From assembly GCF_021582895.2 (NCBI RefSeq), contig NZ_CP091139.2, positions 1,922,001 through 1,986,000 on the forward strand: a DNA stretch of 64,000 nt, in the 5' to 3' direction. How positions within the stretch are numbered: position 1 is the stretch's first letter; the number at the start of each line of letters is the position of its first letter. The notes beneath the pieces were generated by a model, which did no database searches, was not told where the DNA came from, and worked only from the letters and a program-made list of their open reading frames with translations. A program made the position numbers and the translations under genes. This document shows positions 30,051 to 41,724 of the stretch, piece by piece. Source of the DNA: Microbacterium elymi (GTDB taxonomy: Bacteria; Actinomycetota; Actinomycetes; Actinomycetales; Microbacteriaceae).

Positions 30051-30904
30051 CGGTCCTCCTCGGGCTCGGGTGCGTCGTCGGATGCCTCGGGCTCGGATGC
30101 CTCGGGCTCGGATGCCTCGGGCTCGGATGCCTCGGGCTCGGACGCCTCGTCGGCGAGTGGCTCGTCGGACGTCTCGTCTGCGACGGCGGGAGACTCGGGC
30201 GAGAGAAGGATGCCCGAGTCCTCGAACGTCCTTCCCTCGGCGGAATCTTCTTCTCCCGTCGGCTCGTCAAGAGGCTCAGCCTCAGGCCCGGCCTCCTCCT
30301 CAGCCTCCGGCGAGACGGCGCGCAGCACCATCGCGGCGGCCCTGCCGGTGATCGCGAGCATGGCGTACCCGCGGGCGGCGAAGCCGTCGACGACCTCCCA
30401 CCAGTCCAACGGGCTTCCGCCGTGCCGATCCGGCGAGACCAGGACCATGCCCTCGACGTCGCGCCGCAGCGCGGTCAGCTCGAGCGGCAGCGCCACGCGG
30501 TCTCGTGCGGCGACGGCCGAGATCGGCATCCGCACCAATCCGGCGAAGCCGTTCTCATCCAGCCACCGGCGGGCCGAGATGACGTTCGACGCGCGTCCGG
30601 CGAACATCAGCTCCTCCTCGACGAGCCCCAGCACGGTGACGTTCGGGGCCGGATCGCAGACCTCCGGCGCATCCAAGAGTGCCACCCGGCGACGGATCTC
30701 GCGGCCGGCGTCTGCGCCGTCGAGCAGGACCTGCCCGGCGTCCGGCCGCATCCGCCCCGAGGCGACCAGGCCGAGCACGGTGGGTCGCTGCTCGGTCTCG
30801 GCCTCGATCAGCACCGCCTGCCCGGTCGCGAACGACACCGACACCGGATCCAGCGCCCGAGCCCGCTGCGGCCCCTTGGCGACCGCGTGGAGTTCGATCT
30901 TCAT
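30047..30904 (-). CDS. Degenerate ABC ATPase-like protein with acidic repeat tail
   Basis: A 285-residue protein whose first 190 residues follow the ABC ATPase pattern (RARALDPVSVSFATGQAVLI, then TVLGLVASGRMRPDAGQVLL), but the key motifs are gone. The Walker A position reads AETEQRPTV without the GK-S/T, no LSGGQ signature is seen, and Walker B reads GMVLVSPD. It probably cannot hydrolyse ATP. The tail is very acidic with four SEPEA/ASEPE-type repeats encoded by a 15-bp tandem repeat. It overlaps both the TetR gene upstream and yhgE downstream, so the three form one transcript. Confidence 0.75.
   Translation of the reverse strand: MKIELHAVAKGPQRARALDPVSVSFATGQAVLIEAETEQRPTVLGLVASGRMRPDAGQVLLDGADAGREIRRRVALLDAPEVCDPAPNVTVLGLVEEELMFAGRASNVISARRWLDENGFAGLVRMPISAVAARDRVALPLELTALRRDVEGMVLVSPDRHGGSPLDWWEVVDGFAARGYAMLAITGRAAAMVLRAVSPEAEEEAGPEAEPLDEPTGEEDSAEGRTFEDSGILLSPESPAVADETSDEPLADEASEPEASEPEASEPEASEPEASDDAPEPEEDR
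30081..30140. repeat. Four 15-bp tandem repeats inside the ABC-like gene
   Basis: Four exact copies of GATGCCTCGGGCTCG (30081, 30096, 30111, 30126), coding on the minus strand for repeated E-P-E-A-S units. Partial copies continue on both sides. Copy number probably varies between strains, since the change would keep the frame. Confidence 0.9.
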
Positions 30905-31512
30905 TCCCGCTCCTCCGCCGGTTCGGCCAACAGCGCATCGGACTCGGTCCAGCTCAGACCGGCGGCGCCGAGCACGGCCCGCGCGGCGAGTCGGTGATCC
31001 CGGGCGAGTTCGGGGTCGACCCGAGTGATGACGCCGCGCGCGGCCTCTTCGACCAGACGCGCCGCCACCGTCGGCGGGATGTCGCGCCGCAGCACGTCCC
31101 GCTCGTAGCCGCGCGCGCAGATCTCGGCGAGCCGCGCGCGCACCGGCGCCAGGGCATCGGCGGTGCGGGCGACGAGGCGATCCTGCAGTGCGAGGGCCGC
31201 CGCGGCGTGCACGTGCTCGGCCTCGGCCCACAGTTCGCGGGCCAGGTGGGCGAGGGCGACGCGCGGGTCGTCGTCGGTCACGGCCGCCGCGACCGCATTG
31301 AACCGCTCGGCGCCGCTCGCGATCACCGCGTCGATGAGCGCATCGCGGTCGGCGAAATGACCGTAGAAGGCGCGACGGGTCAGGCCGGCCGCGCGCGTGA
31401 TGGTGTCGACCGAGGCCGCCGGGTCGTCGGCGAGGACGGAGAGTGCCGCGCCGAGGATGCCCGCCCGGTTCTGCTCGGCGTCGCGCCGACGCGGGGGAAG
31501 TGCTGTGTTCAC
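30901..31512 (-). CDS. TetR family transcriptional regulator
   Basis: A 203-residue regulator starting GTG (NTALPPRRRDAEQNRAGILG). The helix-turn-helix reads SVDTITRAAGLTRRAFYGHF. It is the first gene of a three-gene unit with the degenerate ABC-like protein and YhgE, overlapping the next gene. Two nearly identical inverted repeats lie 18-60 bases upstream (31530-31573), so it probably represses its own operon. The ligand is unknown; the membrane protein it controls suggests a lipid-like or toxic compound. Confidence 0.92.
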   Translation of the reverse strand: MNTALPPRRRDAEQNRAGILGAALSVLADDPAASVDTITRAAGLTRRAFYGHFADRDALIDAVIASGAERFNAVAAAVTDDDPRVALAHLARELWAEAEHVHAAAALALQDRLVARTADALAPVRARLAEICARGYERDVLRRDIPPTVAARLVEEAARGVITRVDPELARDHRLAARAVLGAAGLSWTESDALLAEPAEERE

Positions 31513-31529
31513 GACATCCAGGATAGAAC

Positions 31530-31573
31530 TTGCACACCTCTGTGCACAAATAGTTTGCACAAGACTGTGCAAA
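31530..31573. promoter_or_regulatory. Paired TetR operators
   Basis: Two inverted repeats with four-base centres: TTGCACA-cctc-TGTGCACAA at 31530-31549 and TTTGCACA-agac-TGTGCAAA at 31554-31573. The second is perfect. They share the TGCACA core and are spaced about two helical turns apart, as for a regulator binding as two dimers. Confidence 0.8.
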
Positions 31574-31620
31574 CTCGCAGGATGCCGCGGTCCGCTCGTC
31601 CTCGGAAGCGCCAGTCCTCA

Positions 31621-33800
<2,180 letters not shown>

Positions 33801-33907
33801 GTCCCCACTGTAGGGAAGCGGGCGGCGGTGCGATACGACCGCGGATGCCGGAGCCCGGTCGATAGGATGGGGCGTAACCCGTTCGACCACAACCCGGGGG
33901 CCCACTC

Positions 33908-35194
33908 ATGCCAGGAATCGTCATCGTCGGAGTCCAATGGGGGGACGAGGGCAAGGGCAAGGCCACCGACCTCCTCGGTGAGCGCACCGACTGGGTGGTG
34001 AAGTTCAACGGCGGCAACAATGCCGGCCACACGGTTGTGGTCGGCGACGAGAAGTACGCGCTGCGACCTGCTGCCCAGCGGCATCCTCACTCCCGGCGTC
34101 ACCCCGGTGATCGGCAACGGAGTGGTGGTCGACCTCGAGGTGCTGTTCAGCGAGCTCGAGGCGCTCACCGCCCGCGGCGTGGACGTGTCGCGGCTGAAGA
34201 TCAGCGCCAACGCGCACATCATCACGCAGTACCACCGCACCCTCGACAAGGTCACCGAGCGGTTCCTCGGCAAGCGGCAGATCGGGACCACGGGTCGCGG
34301 AATCGGCCCGACCTACGCCGACAAGATCAACCGCGTCGGCATCCGGGTGCAGGACCTGTTCGACGAGAACATCCTCCGGCAGAAGGTCGAGGGGGCGCTC
34401 GATCAGAAGAACCACCTGCTGCTGAAGGTCTACAACCGCCGCGCGATCACCTGCGACGAGGTCGTGGACGACCTGCTGTCGTACGTCGACCGGCTCCGGC
34501 CGATGGTCGCCGATACGGCGCTCCTGCTCGATCAGGCGCTGGATGCCGGCGACGTCGTCGTGTTCGAGGGCGGCCAGGCCACGATGCTCGACATCGACCA
34601 CGGCACCTATCCGTTCGTGACCTCGTCCTCGGCGACCGCCGGCGGAGCGGCGACCGGGGCCGGCGTCGGGCCGAACCGGCTCGACCGGATCGTCGGGATC
34701 GTGAAGGCGTACACCACCCGCGTCGGCTCGGGGCCGTTCCCGACCGAGCTGTTCGACGAATCGGGGAGTGGCTGCGCTCGCGCGGTTTCGAGTTCGGCAC
34801 CACGACCGGGCGGCCGCGCCGGGTCGGCTGGTACGACGCCCCCGTCACCCGCTACGCGACCCGGATCAACGGCATCACCGACCTCGTGCTGACCAAGCTC
34901 GACATCCTCACCGGGCTGGAGCAGATTCCGGTCTGCGTCGCCTACGACGTGGACGGCCGCCGCTTCGACGAGGTGCCGGTCAATCAGACCGACTTCCACC
35001 ACGCTACGCCGATCTACGAGTACCTGCCCGGCTGGAGCGAGGACATCACCACGGCCCGATCGTTCGACGACCTGCCGCAGACCGCCCGAGACTACGTGCT
35101 CGCACTCGAGGCCATGAGCAACACCCGCATCTCGGTGATCGGCGTCGGCGCGGCTCGCGATGCGGTGGTCGTGCGCCACGACCTCGTCGACTGA
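33908..35194 (+). CDS. purA: Adenylosuccinate synthetase
   Basis: A 428-residue GTP-dependent enzyme that makes adenylosuccinate from IMP and aspartate in AMP synthesis. It begins [20 protein letters not shown] (the P-loop-like GDEGKGK), and has [46 protein letters not shown] and the GTP-binding end region. Two compensating indels are present: an extra base near 34064 (ALHLLPSG is disrupted) and one G missing from a G-run near 34763. The segment between is in another frame as given. The stop overlaps the next gene by one base. Confidence 0.97.
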   Translation: MPGIVIVGVQWGDEGKGKATDLLGERTDWVVKFNGGNNAGHTVVVGDEKYALRPAAQRHPHSRRHPGDRQRSGGRPRGAVQRARGAHRPRRGRVAAEDQRQRAHHHAVPPHPRQGHRAVPRQAADRDHGSRNRPDLRRQDQPRRHPGAGPVRREHPPAEGRGGARSEEPPAAEGLQPPRDHLRRGRGRPAVVRRPAPADGRRYGAPARSGAGCRRRRRVRGRPGHDARHRPRHLSVRDLVLGDRRRSGDRGRRRAEPARPDRRDREGVHHPRRLGAVPDRAVRRIGEWLRSRGFEFGTTTGRPRRVGWYDAPVTRYATRINGITDLVLTKLDILTGLEQIPVCVAYDVDGRRFDEVPVNQTDFHHATPIYEYLPGWSEDITTARSFDDLPQTARDYVLALEAMSNTRISVIGVGAARDAVVVRHDLVD

Positions 35195-36380
35195 TGCGGC
35201 TCTTCACGGGCGGCTACACCGCCGACATGGACGGCGCGGCCACCGGCATCGGCACGCTGCTGGCCGGCGCGGCGGACGACGTGCTGGCCGGCGGCCCGCT
35301 CGGATTCGCGGGGGATGCCGTGGCCACCGGCGGGTCGCCGTCGTGGATCGCCGCCCACCCCACGCGGGACGTGGTCTACGCCGCGCTCGAGGCGAGCGGC
35401 GCCGTGCAGGCGTTCGCCCGCACGGGCGAGGCGTCCTTCACCCGGCTGGGGGCGCCGGTCGAGGCCGGCGAGCTGACCTGCCACGTCGAGGTCGCGCCGG
35501 ACGGCGGCTGGCTGGTCGCATCCTGCTGGGGCGACGGGCGCGTGGTGCGGATGAGCCTGGATGTCGACGGCCGGCCGTCCGCGCCGGTGATCGCCGAGGC
35601 GGCGGTCGACCCGTATGCCGAGCCGGATCCCTTCGCCGAGTCCGACCCGCAGCTGTTCGCCAGGGCGGTCGACCTGCGGCATCCCGCCTCCGACCCTCGC
35701 GGGAGTGGCGACGGAGACGAGGATGCCGGGGACGGGGACGGGGACGGGGATGGGGACGGGGACAGGGACGGGGACGCCGGGGGCGCACGTCGCACACGCA
35801 CCAGGCCATCTTCCTGCCCGGCGGGCTCGTGGCCACGACCGACATGGGTCTGGACCTCGTGCGGTTCTGGCGCCCGGCAGCCACCGGGCTGCGGCCCGCC
35901 GGCGCCGTCGTGCTGCCGCGCGGCCGCGGTCCCCGGCACATGCGCTGGCACCCCAGCGGCCACCTGTACGTGATCACCGAGCTCTCGCGCGAGGTGTTCG
36001 TGCTCGCGCCGGACGCATCGGCGACCTGGCGCGTGGTCGGCGGCACTCCGCTGGCCCCGGGCCTGCTCGACGACGACACGGCGGCCGAGCTGGCGGCATC
36101 CCGCGACGGAGAGTTCCTCTATGCCGGCATCCGCGGCTCGAACACCATCGCCACGCTGCGCGTGCGCGGCGACGGGTCCGAGCTGCAGTCGATCGCGCTG
36201 GTCGACTCCGGCGTGGACTGGCCGCGGCACCACGTCGTGCTCCGCGACACGCTGCTGGCGGCGGGCCAGCGCTCGAACGAGATCGCCTCGCTCACGCTGG
36301 ACGCGCACTCCGGCGTGCCCGGCCGGGTGCGGTACCGCACCGCCGTGCCGTCGCCGACCTGCCTGCTGCCGACGCGCTGA
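35194..36380 (+). CDS. Lactonase-family beta-propeller protein (6-phosphogluconolactonase-like)
   Basis: About 395 residues, starting [20 protein letters not shown]. Family features are GGSPSWIAAHPTRDVVYAAL, TCHVEVAPDGGWLVASCWGD, HTHQAIFLPGG, GPRHMRWHPSGHLYVITELS and DGEFLYAGIRGSNTIA. These fit the seven-bladed YbhE/lactonase_7 fold, which may hydrolyse sugar lactones. An inserted acidic low-complexity stretch of Gly-Asp pairs (35728-35775) separates blades. One G is probably missing from the G-run after it (near 35788), since the two halves are in different frames. Translation is coupled to purA. Confidence 0.83.
35728..35775. repeat. GGGGAC microrepeat coding for Gly-Asp pairs
   Basis: About eight imperfect 6-bp units of the GGGGAC type inside the lactonase-like gene. 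They encode a Gly-Asp run and are the likely cause of both length variation and the frame change immediately after. Confidence 0.8.
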
Positions 36381-36385
36381 TCCCG

Positions 36386-37582
36386 CTAGACCTTCGCGTC
36401 CTGGCGGGGGATCAGCACCTGTTTGATGATGAGCAGGATCGACGCGGTGACCGGAATGGCCACGAGCGCCCCGAGCAGCCCCAGCAGGGTGCCGCCCACG
36501 AGCGCGCCGATGACCACGAGCGAGCCCGGCACCGACACCGCCTTGTTCATCACGCGCGGGGTCAGCACGTACGCCTCGATCTGCATGTAGATGAGGTAGA
36601 TGATGGCGAAGATCAGCGCACCCAGGGGGCTGGAGAACAGCGCGATCATCGACCCGATGATCCAGAACAGCACCGAGCCGACCAGCGGGATCAGGGTGAT
36701 CGAGAAGGCCACCACCGCCATCAGCAGCGGGAACGGCAACCCCAGGAAGGTGTAGAGCAGGAACGCGACGATCGAGTTGAAGAACGCCAGCACCACCATG
36801 CCGCCGAGGTAGCCGCCGATCGAGCTGGTGATCTGCTCGGTGATCGAGGTGACCGTCGGCCGGTTGCGCGCGGGCGTCAGCCGGGCGAACGAGACCTTCA
36901 TGGCGGGCAGCGATGCGAGGAAGTACAGGCTGAGCACCAGGACGATGATCAGCCCCGAGATCGTCGTGCCGATGGTGATGCCGACCTTCACCACGCCGCC
37001 GCCGATGGCCGCGATGTTCGACGGGTTGGTCAGGAAGCCCTGGATCTGCTTGAGGATGTCGCCGACCTGGTCGCCGAGGTTGTCCTGCAGCCAGGCGAAC
37101 AGGGCGGAGCTCTGGAAGTTCGCGATGAGCGCCGGGATGTCTCTGATGAACTGGCTGATCTGCTGGACCACCGTCGGGATGATCAGCCACAGCACGCCGA
37201 CCAGGATCACCGCGAATCCGGTGAAGACGATGACGATGCTCCACGCGCGCGTCACGCCGTGCCGCTCGAGGAACCGCACCACCGGGTCGAGGCCGAGGGC
37301 GGCGAACAGGGCGAACACGACGTAGATGATCACGGTCGACAGATTCGAGACCGCCAGGCCGAGCACGAGGGCGACCAGGGCGCCCAGGGTGACGAAGAAG
37401 CCCAGGGCGAACGGGTGGTTCAGGCTCGCCCAGAACGTGCGCGATGGCGGGGCCTCGCCGGACTGCGCGGCGACGGCGTCGGCGGCGGCGCCGGTCGAGC
37501 CGCTCGGCGCGGTCGTCGCCGGTGCGGGGGCGGATGCCGCGGCATCCGATGCTGCGGCGGACTCGCTGGTGGCGTCGGTCAT
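36386..37582 (-). CDS. AI-2E family transporter (PerM/TqsA-like)
   Basis: Intact 398-residue membrane protein. A 45-residue Ala/Ser-rich cytoplasmic head is followed by about eight helices: NHPFALGFFVTLGALVALVL, GLDPVVRFLERHGVTRAWSI, and the family signature GGYLGGMVVLAFFNSIVAFL with SITLIPLVGSVLFWIIGSMI. The family is named for autoinducer-2 export but most members have other or unknown substrates, including Na+/H+ exchange. It is convergent with the lactonase-like gene. Confidence 0.92.
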   Translation of the reverse strand: MTDATSESAAASDAAASAPAPATTAPSGSTGAAADAVAAQSGEAPPSRTFWASLNHPFALGFFVTLGALVALVLGLAVSNLSTVIIYVVFALFAALGLDPVVRFLERHGVTRAWSIVIVFTGFAVILVGVLWLIIPTVVQQISQFIRDIPALIANFQSSALFAWLQDNLGDQVGDILKQIQGFLTNPSNIAAIGGGVVKVGITIGTTISGLIIVLVLSLYFLASLPAMKVSFARLTPARNRPTVTSITEQITSSIGGYLGGMVVLAFFNSIVAFLLYTFLGLPFPLLMAVVAFSITLIPLVGSVLFWIIGSMIALFSSPLGALIFAIIYLIYMQIEAYVLTPRVMNKAVSVPGSLVVIGALVGGTLLGLLGALVAIPVTASILLIIKQVLIPRQDAKV

Positions 37583-37717
37583 GCAGACACTCTATGGGCG
37601 GGGTGGGTCCGGAATGGGGACGGATGCCGCGCGCCGTCATGCGGCGCGGGCAGAAGCGGTGCGCGCGATACCCTCGAATTCGCGCGCTCGCGTGCGGGCG
37701 GATGCAGGGAGGACGCC

Positions 37718-38023
37718 ATGACCGACGACGGCAACGCCGACCCGATCGACACGCTCCGGCGACTGCGGGCAGCATCGACAACATCGACGCCGCACTCATC
37801 TATCTGCTCGCCGAGCGCTTCAAATGCACCAAGCAGGTCGGCCGGCTCAAGGCGGTGCATCGGATGCCCCCGTCCGATCCGGCTCGGGAGGAGCAGCAGA
37901 TCGGACGGCTTGCGCCGCCTCGCCGAAGAGGCTGACCTCGACCCCGAGTTCGCCCAGAAGTGGTTCGGGTTCGTCGTGGCCGAGGTCATCCGCCATCACG
38001 AGGCGGCCGCCGAGGAGGGCTGA
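37718..38023 (+). CDS. Chorismate mutase, AroQ class
   Basis: About 101 residues, a single AroQ helical domain converting chorismate to prephenate for Phe/Tyr synthesis. Recognisable parts are SIDNIDAALIYLLAERFKCT, QVGRLKAVHRMPPSDPAREE and FAQKWFGFVVAEVIRHHEAA, carrying the expected Arg/Lys and Glu/Gln active-site positions. Two compensating indels interrupt it: one G missing near 37770 and an extra T at 37908-37913 (CTGCGCC written CTTGCGCC). The ATG at 37718 has an AGGGAGG ribosome site. It stands alone, divergent from the AI-2E family gene. Confidence 0.92.
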   Translation: MTDDGNADPIDTLRRLRAASTTSTPHSSICSPSASNAPSRSAGSRRCIGCPRPIRLGRSSRSDGLRRLAEEADLDPEFAQKWFGFVVAEVIRHHEAAAEEG

Positions 38024-38027
38024 CCGG

Positions 38028-38756
38028 TCAGGGGACGGCCCGGCGCAGCGCGCGAACGCGACGACGGCGAGCACCGCGACCAGCAGCAGTCCCCAGATGG
38101 TGAGGCCGATCGCGCCCAGCGACGCGAACCAGCTGAAGACGGCGACCCACGCGTTCAGCCGCCCGACGATCCACAGTGCGACCACCAGGAGCAGGGCCAG
38201 GCCGATGCCCACGAGTGTCAGTCCGATCGTGCCGAACCGCTTGTACACGGTCGCGGCGGTGAATCCGACGACGAAGAAGAGCATCGCCACCATGAAGTAG
38301 AACAGCGCCGCAGTCGCGACACCGCCCGCCCACACCCAATCCAGCGCGAAGAACCAGCCGTTCATGCCCCAGCCGTGGGTGGCCTGCTCCAGCAGACCGC
38401 CGATCACGAACACGGCCGACAGGATCGCTGCCGTGATCGCGGCGGTCAGCAGCGTGCCGAGGAAGAACTCGCGCCGGGTGACGCTCATCGCCTGGGAGAA
38501 CGGGAACGTGAGGGTCAGCGCCTGCATCCCGACGACTCCGAAGTACCAGAGCGGCGCCTGCGCACCGCCGCCGTACATCGCCACGTCGCCACCCGCGCTG
38601 CGCACGATCGCGAAGATCGCGAGCGTGATCACCACCATGCTGACGATGATGATCAGCGGGATCCAGATGTAGGTCATGCGGTTGATCAGCTTGCATCCGC
38701 ACGACCTTGACGATGCGGTTGCCGCTGCCCGTGACGGGCTGGGCGATGGTGGTCAT
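38028..38756 (-). CDS. ABC transporter permease subunit
   Basis: About 242 residues with six helices: WIPLIIIVSMVVITLAIFAI, LTLTFPFSQAMSVTRREFFL, AILSAVFVIGGLLEQATHGW and three more. SVTRREFFLGT is typical of small ABC-2 permeases paired with YtrB-type ATPases. The frame breaks at 38689-38694 (GCAGC written GCAAGC; correction joins VVRMQ to LINRMTYIWIP) and near 38045 (one base missing; corrected end VAFALLRRAVP). The ATG overlaps the stop of the ATPase gene. Confidence 0.88.
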   Translation of the reverse strand: MTTIAQPVTGSGNRIVKVVRMQADQPHDLHLDPADHHRQHGGDHARDLRDRAQRGWRRGDVRRRCAGAALVLRSRRDAGADPHVPVLPGDERHPARVLPRHAADRRDHGSDPVGRVRDRRSAGAGHPRLGHERLVLRAGLGVGGRCRDCGAVLLHGGDALLRRRIHRRDRVQAVRHDRTDTRGHRPGPAPGGRTVDRRAAERVGRRLQLVRVAGRDRPHHLGTAAGRGARRRRVRALRRAVP

Positions 38757-39663
38757 CGCACTGCTCCTTCCGTGGTGGCGCGGCCGGATTCGGCCGCGTG
38801 CTGGGTCATGCGCACGATCAGCGTTGCAGTGAGACGGGTGTGACGTCCAGGCCGTCGGCGGCCAGCCGGCGGCGGTCCTCGTCGTCGAGCCGGCCGAGCA
38901 TCGTGACCGAGGCGATGCGGCCGAGCCGCTCGCGATGCAAGCACCTCGTGATCGGCGACGAATGCGTCCACCGACGCCGCGTCGCCCACGATCGTGGCCG
39001 CGCGATCGCGCAAGCTGGTCGGTCGACTCATCCATCACCATCCGCCCGGCGTCGATGACCAGCACCCGCTCGATCAGGTTCGAGACCTCGTCGATCAGGT
39101 GGCTGGACAGGATGATGGTGCGCGGGTATTCCGCATAGTCGGCGAGCAGTCGGTCGTAGAAGATCTGCCGGGCCACGGCATCCAGTCCGAGGTAGGGCTC
39201 GTCGAAGAACGTGATCTCGGCGCGCGAGGCCAGTCCGATGATCACCCCGACCGCGGACAGCTGGCCGCGGGACAGCTTCTTGATCCGCCGGTTCAGCGGC
39301 AAGCTGGAAGTCCTCGATCAGCCGTTCGCACAGGTCCTGATCCCAGTGCGGGAAGAAGAGGCGCGCGGTGGCGAATGCGTGCCGGGCGTGGGCGTCGTCG
39401 GGGTACTTCTGCCCCTCGCGGACGAAGCAGACCCGCTCGAGCACGTGAGCGTTCTCGTACGGATGCTCGCCGAACACGCGCACCTCGCCGTGCGTGGCGA
39501 AGTTCTGCGCGGTCAGGATCGACATGACCGTGGTCTTGCCGGCTCCGTTGCGGCCCAGGAGGCCGTAGATGGTGTCCTGCTCGATCGTGAAGCTGACGTC
39601 GTCCACGGCGAGGGTGTCGCCGTAGCGCTTGGTGAGGCCTTCGACCTCGATGACCGATGTCAT
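38753..39663 (-). CDS. ABC transporter ATP-binding protein (YtrB-like)
   Basis: About 303 residues: Walker A GRNGAGKTTVMSIL, signature region KKLSRGQLSAVGVIIGLASR, Walker B ITFFDEPYLGLD and H-loop TIILSSHLIDEVS. SRGQ replaces the usual SGGQ. It energises the adjacent permease. There are three GCWGC-type insertions (39299-39304, 39010-39015, 38937-38942) and one missing base near 38826, so the frame as given changes four times. The corrected protein is continuous and ends TTEGAVR, overlapping the permease start. It also overlaps the GntR gene upstream. Confidence 0.92.
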
Positions 39664-40049
39664 GGTGTGTTCCCTTCTGCGGGCTGGACGCTCGCGGATG
39701 TGCGCTCGCGGATGAGTGCGGCCAACTCGTCCGGCCCGAGCTCGAGCCGGCGCGCCTCGATCAGGAGGGGATCGACGTAGCGCTCGGCGAAGGCGGTGCG
39801 TCGCTCGGCCAGGAGGCGCGCACGCGCTCCGGGCGCGACGAACATCCCGATTCCACGGCGCTTGTACAGCACGCCCTTGTCCACGAGCATTCCGATTCCT
39901 TTCGCGGCGGTGGCGGGGTTGATCCGGTAGAACGCGGCCAGCTCATTGGTGGACGGCGCCTGCGTCTCTTCGGCGAGGCCGCCGTCGATGATCGAGCCTT
40001 CGACGCTCTCCGCGATCTGCAGGAAGAGCGCTCTGCCGTCATCGACCAC
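39660..40049 (-). CDS. GntR family regulator, YtrA subfamily
   Basis: A 129-residue regulator with a winged helix (ESVEGSIIDGGLAEETQAPS, then TNELAAFYRINPATAAKGIG) and a short C-terminal helical tail, as in YtrA. GTG start at 40047-40049 has a GAGGAG ribosome site. It is the first gene of the three-gene ABC exporter operon, overlapping the ATPase gene. An inverted repeat at 40075-40092 immediately upstream is its probable operator. Confidence 0.9.
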   Translation of the reverse strand: MVDDGRALFLQIAESVEGSIIDGGLAEETQAPSTNELAAFYRINPATAAKGIGMLVDKGVLYKRRGIGMFVAPGARARLLAERRTAFAERYVDPLLIEARRLELGPDELAALIRERTSASVQPAEGNTP

Positions 40050-40074
40050 GTTGCTCCTCAAAGTTCTTTGGTTA

Positions 40075-40092
40075 GTTACTTGACCAGGTAAC
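40075..40092. promoter_or_regulatory. YtrA-type operator
   Basis: GTTACTTGACCAGGTAAC is an inverted repeat (GTTAC/GTAAC outer pairs, CTTG/CCAGG inner) 26 bases before the GntR start codon. Its place next to a self-regulating YtrA-type gene supports an operator; the same DNA also contains a TTGACC box that may be a -35 element. Confidence 0.6.
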
Positions 40093-40399
40093 CAGTAGGG
40101 CCGTGCCATGTCAAGCCCGGGTCGTCCGACAGCGGGCTCGGTTTGCGGGTTTCTATCGACGGGCGTAATGTCGTTAGATGGGCCTTGTGCCCTTGACGAC
40201 CAGTCCGCGACCGCGTCGTCTGCTCCTGGGGAGCCGCACACGTGGGCGTATGGTCGGCGGTCTTGGCGACGGACCCGATGTGTGTCGCCGGTACGCGTAT
40301 CGTCTGGAGCCGCTCGTGCGGTGCCGCGATGCGCAGAAGATCGTCACCCGGGCGTAACCAAAAGCAGCCTGTTCCATCGGCTGCCCGAGGCCAAGCAAC
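40093..40399 (+). promoter_or_regulatory. Promoter region of the betaine-type ABC importer
   Basis: A 307-base divergent gap without a gene. TTGCGG (40143-40148) and TAATGT (40166-40171), 17 bases apart, form a candidate rightward promoter, leaving a leader of about 220 bases before the ATPase start. Osmotically controlled transporters often have long regulated leaders, but no specific element is recognised. Confidence 0.4.
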
Positions 40400-41724
40400 G
40401 TGACCATCCCACCAGCAGTCGAGGCGAAGAGCCTCTTCAAAGTCTTCGGACGCAATCCGAAGGACGCCGTCCGCAGACTCAAGGCCGGACAATCCCGCGC
40501 CGACGTGCAGGATGCCGGCACCGCCGCCGTGATCGACGCCAGCTTCACCGTCCAGCCCGGAGAGATCTTCGTGATCATGGGCCTGTCCGGTTCGGGCAAG
40601 TCGACGATCATCCGCATGCTCAACGGGCTGCTCGAGCCCACCGACGGCCAGGTGCTCGTGCAGGGCGCCGACGTGACGAACGCCAATCCCGCCGAGCTTG
40701 CGCGACATCCGCCGCCGGTCGATGTCCATGGTGTTCCAGCACTTCGCCCTGCTGCCGCATCTGAGCGTGCTCGACAATGCCGCGTATGCGCTGGAGATCC
40801 AGGGCGTCGGCAAGGCGGAGCGACGCGAGCGTGCGCGCGAGATCCTCGGCAAGGTGGGCCTCGGCGACCGCGTCGACGCGATGCCGGACGAGCTGTCCGG
40901 CGGCATGCGCCAGCGCGTCGGCCTGGCCCGCGCGCTCACCGCCGGCACCGACATCCTCCTGATGGACGAGGCCTTCTCGGCGCTGGACCCGCTGATCCGG
41001 CGCGAGATGCAGGAGCAGCTGGTCGAGCTCGAGCAGGAGCTCGGCCGCACCATCATCTTCATCACGCACGACCTGAACGAGGCCATGTTCCTCGGCGATC
41101 GCATCGCCGTGATGCGCGACGGGCGCATCGTGCAGAACGGGACGCCGGAGGAGATCCTCACCGACCCCGCCAACGACTACGTCGCCCAGTTCGTGCAGGA
41201 CGTCGACCGGGCGCGCGTGCTCACCGCGAGCGCCGTGATGGAGCGTCCGCTGGCGGTGCCGGTCTCGGCCGGGATCCGCGGCGCCCTGCGCGTCATGCGC
41301 GAGGAGCAGGTGGACGAGGTCTTCGTCGTCGAGAACCGGCACCTGCTGGGCGTGGTCACCGACCGCACCGTGATCCGGGCTGTGAAGGCCGGGACCACCG
41401 ATCTGCGCACGATCGCCGACCAGACCGTCACCCGGGTCGGACCGGACGACCTGCTCACCGACATCGTCGAGGACTCGGTCGGCAGCCCGTGCCGCTGCCC
41501 GTCGTGAACGAGAGCGGGCGTCTGCTGGGAGTGGTGCCCCGCATCACCCTGCTGGCCGCGCTCGGCAACGTGCCGCCGACCACCCAGGCGATCGACATCG
41601 TGCCCAGCACGGCGTTCTCGCTCGCGACCGAGCTGACCGAGCTCGCCCCCGGAGCCTTCGCCGCGGCAGCCGGCCCCGCCGATGCCACGCCGGACCTGGC
41701 GACGGCAGAGGGGGTGAGCGCTGA
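40400..41724 (+). CDS. Glycine betaine/proline ABC importer, ATP-binding subunit
   Basis: About 440 codons. The ATPase domain has VIMGLSGSGKSTIIRMLNGL (Walker A), PDELSGGMRQRVGLARAL (signature) and ILLMDEAFSALD (Walker B). C-terminal tandem CBS domains (VPVSAGIRGALRVMREEQVD, LLGVVTDRTVIRAV) fit OpuAA/ProV osmosensing. The N-terminus begins SLFKVFGRNP, the family pattern. Indels: an extra T at 40696-40701, one base missing near 41488. The stop is not in frame as given; a further indel near 41712-41724 is implied, so the true end is TGA at 41715 or 41722, just before the permease ATG. Confidence 0.93.

Noticed and set aside
40093..40399. Small genes between the GntR regulator and the betaine importer
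   Set aside because: Open frames there lack ribosome sites and codon bias; the region looks like a promoter and leader.
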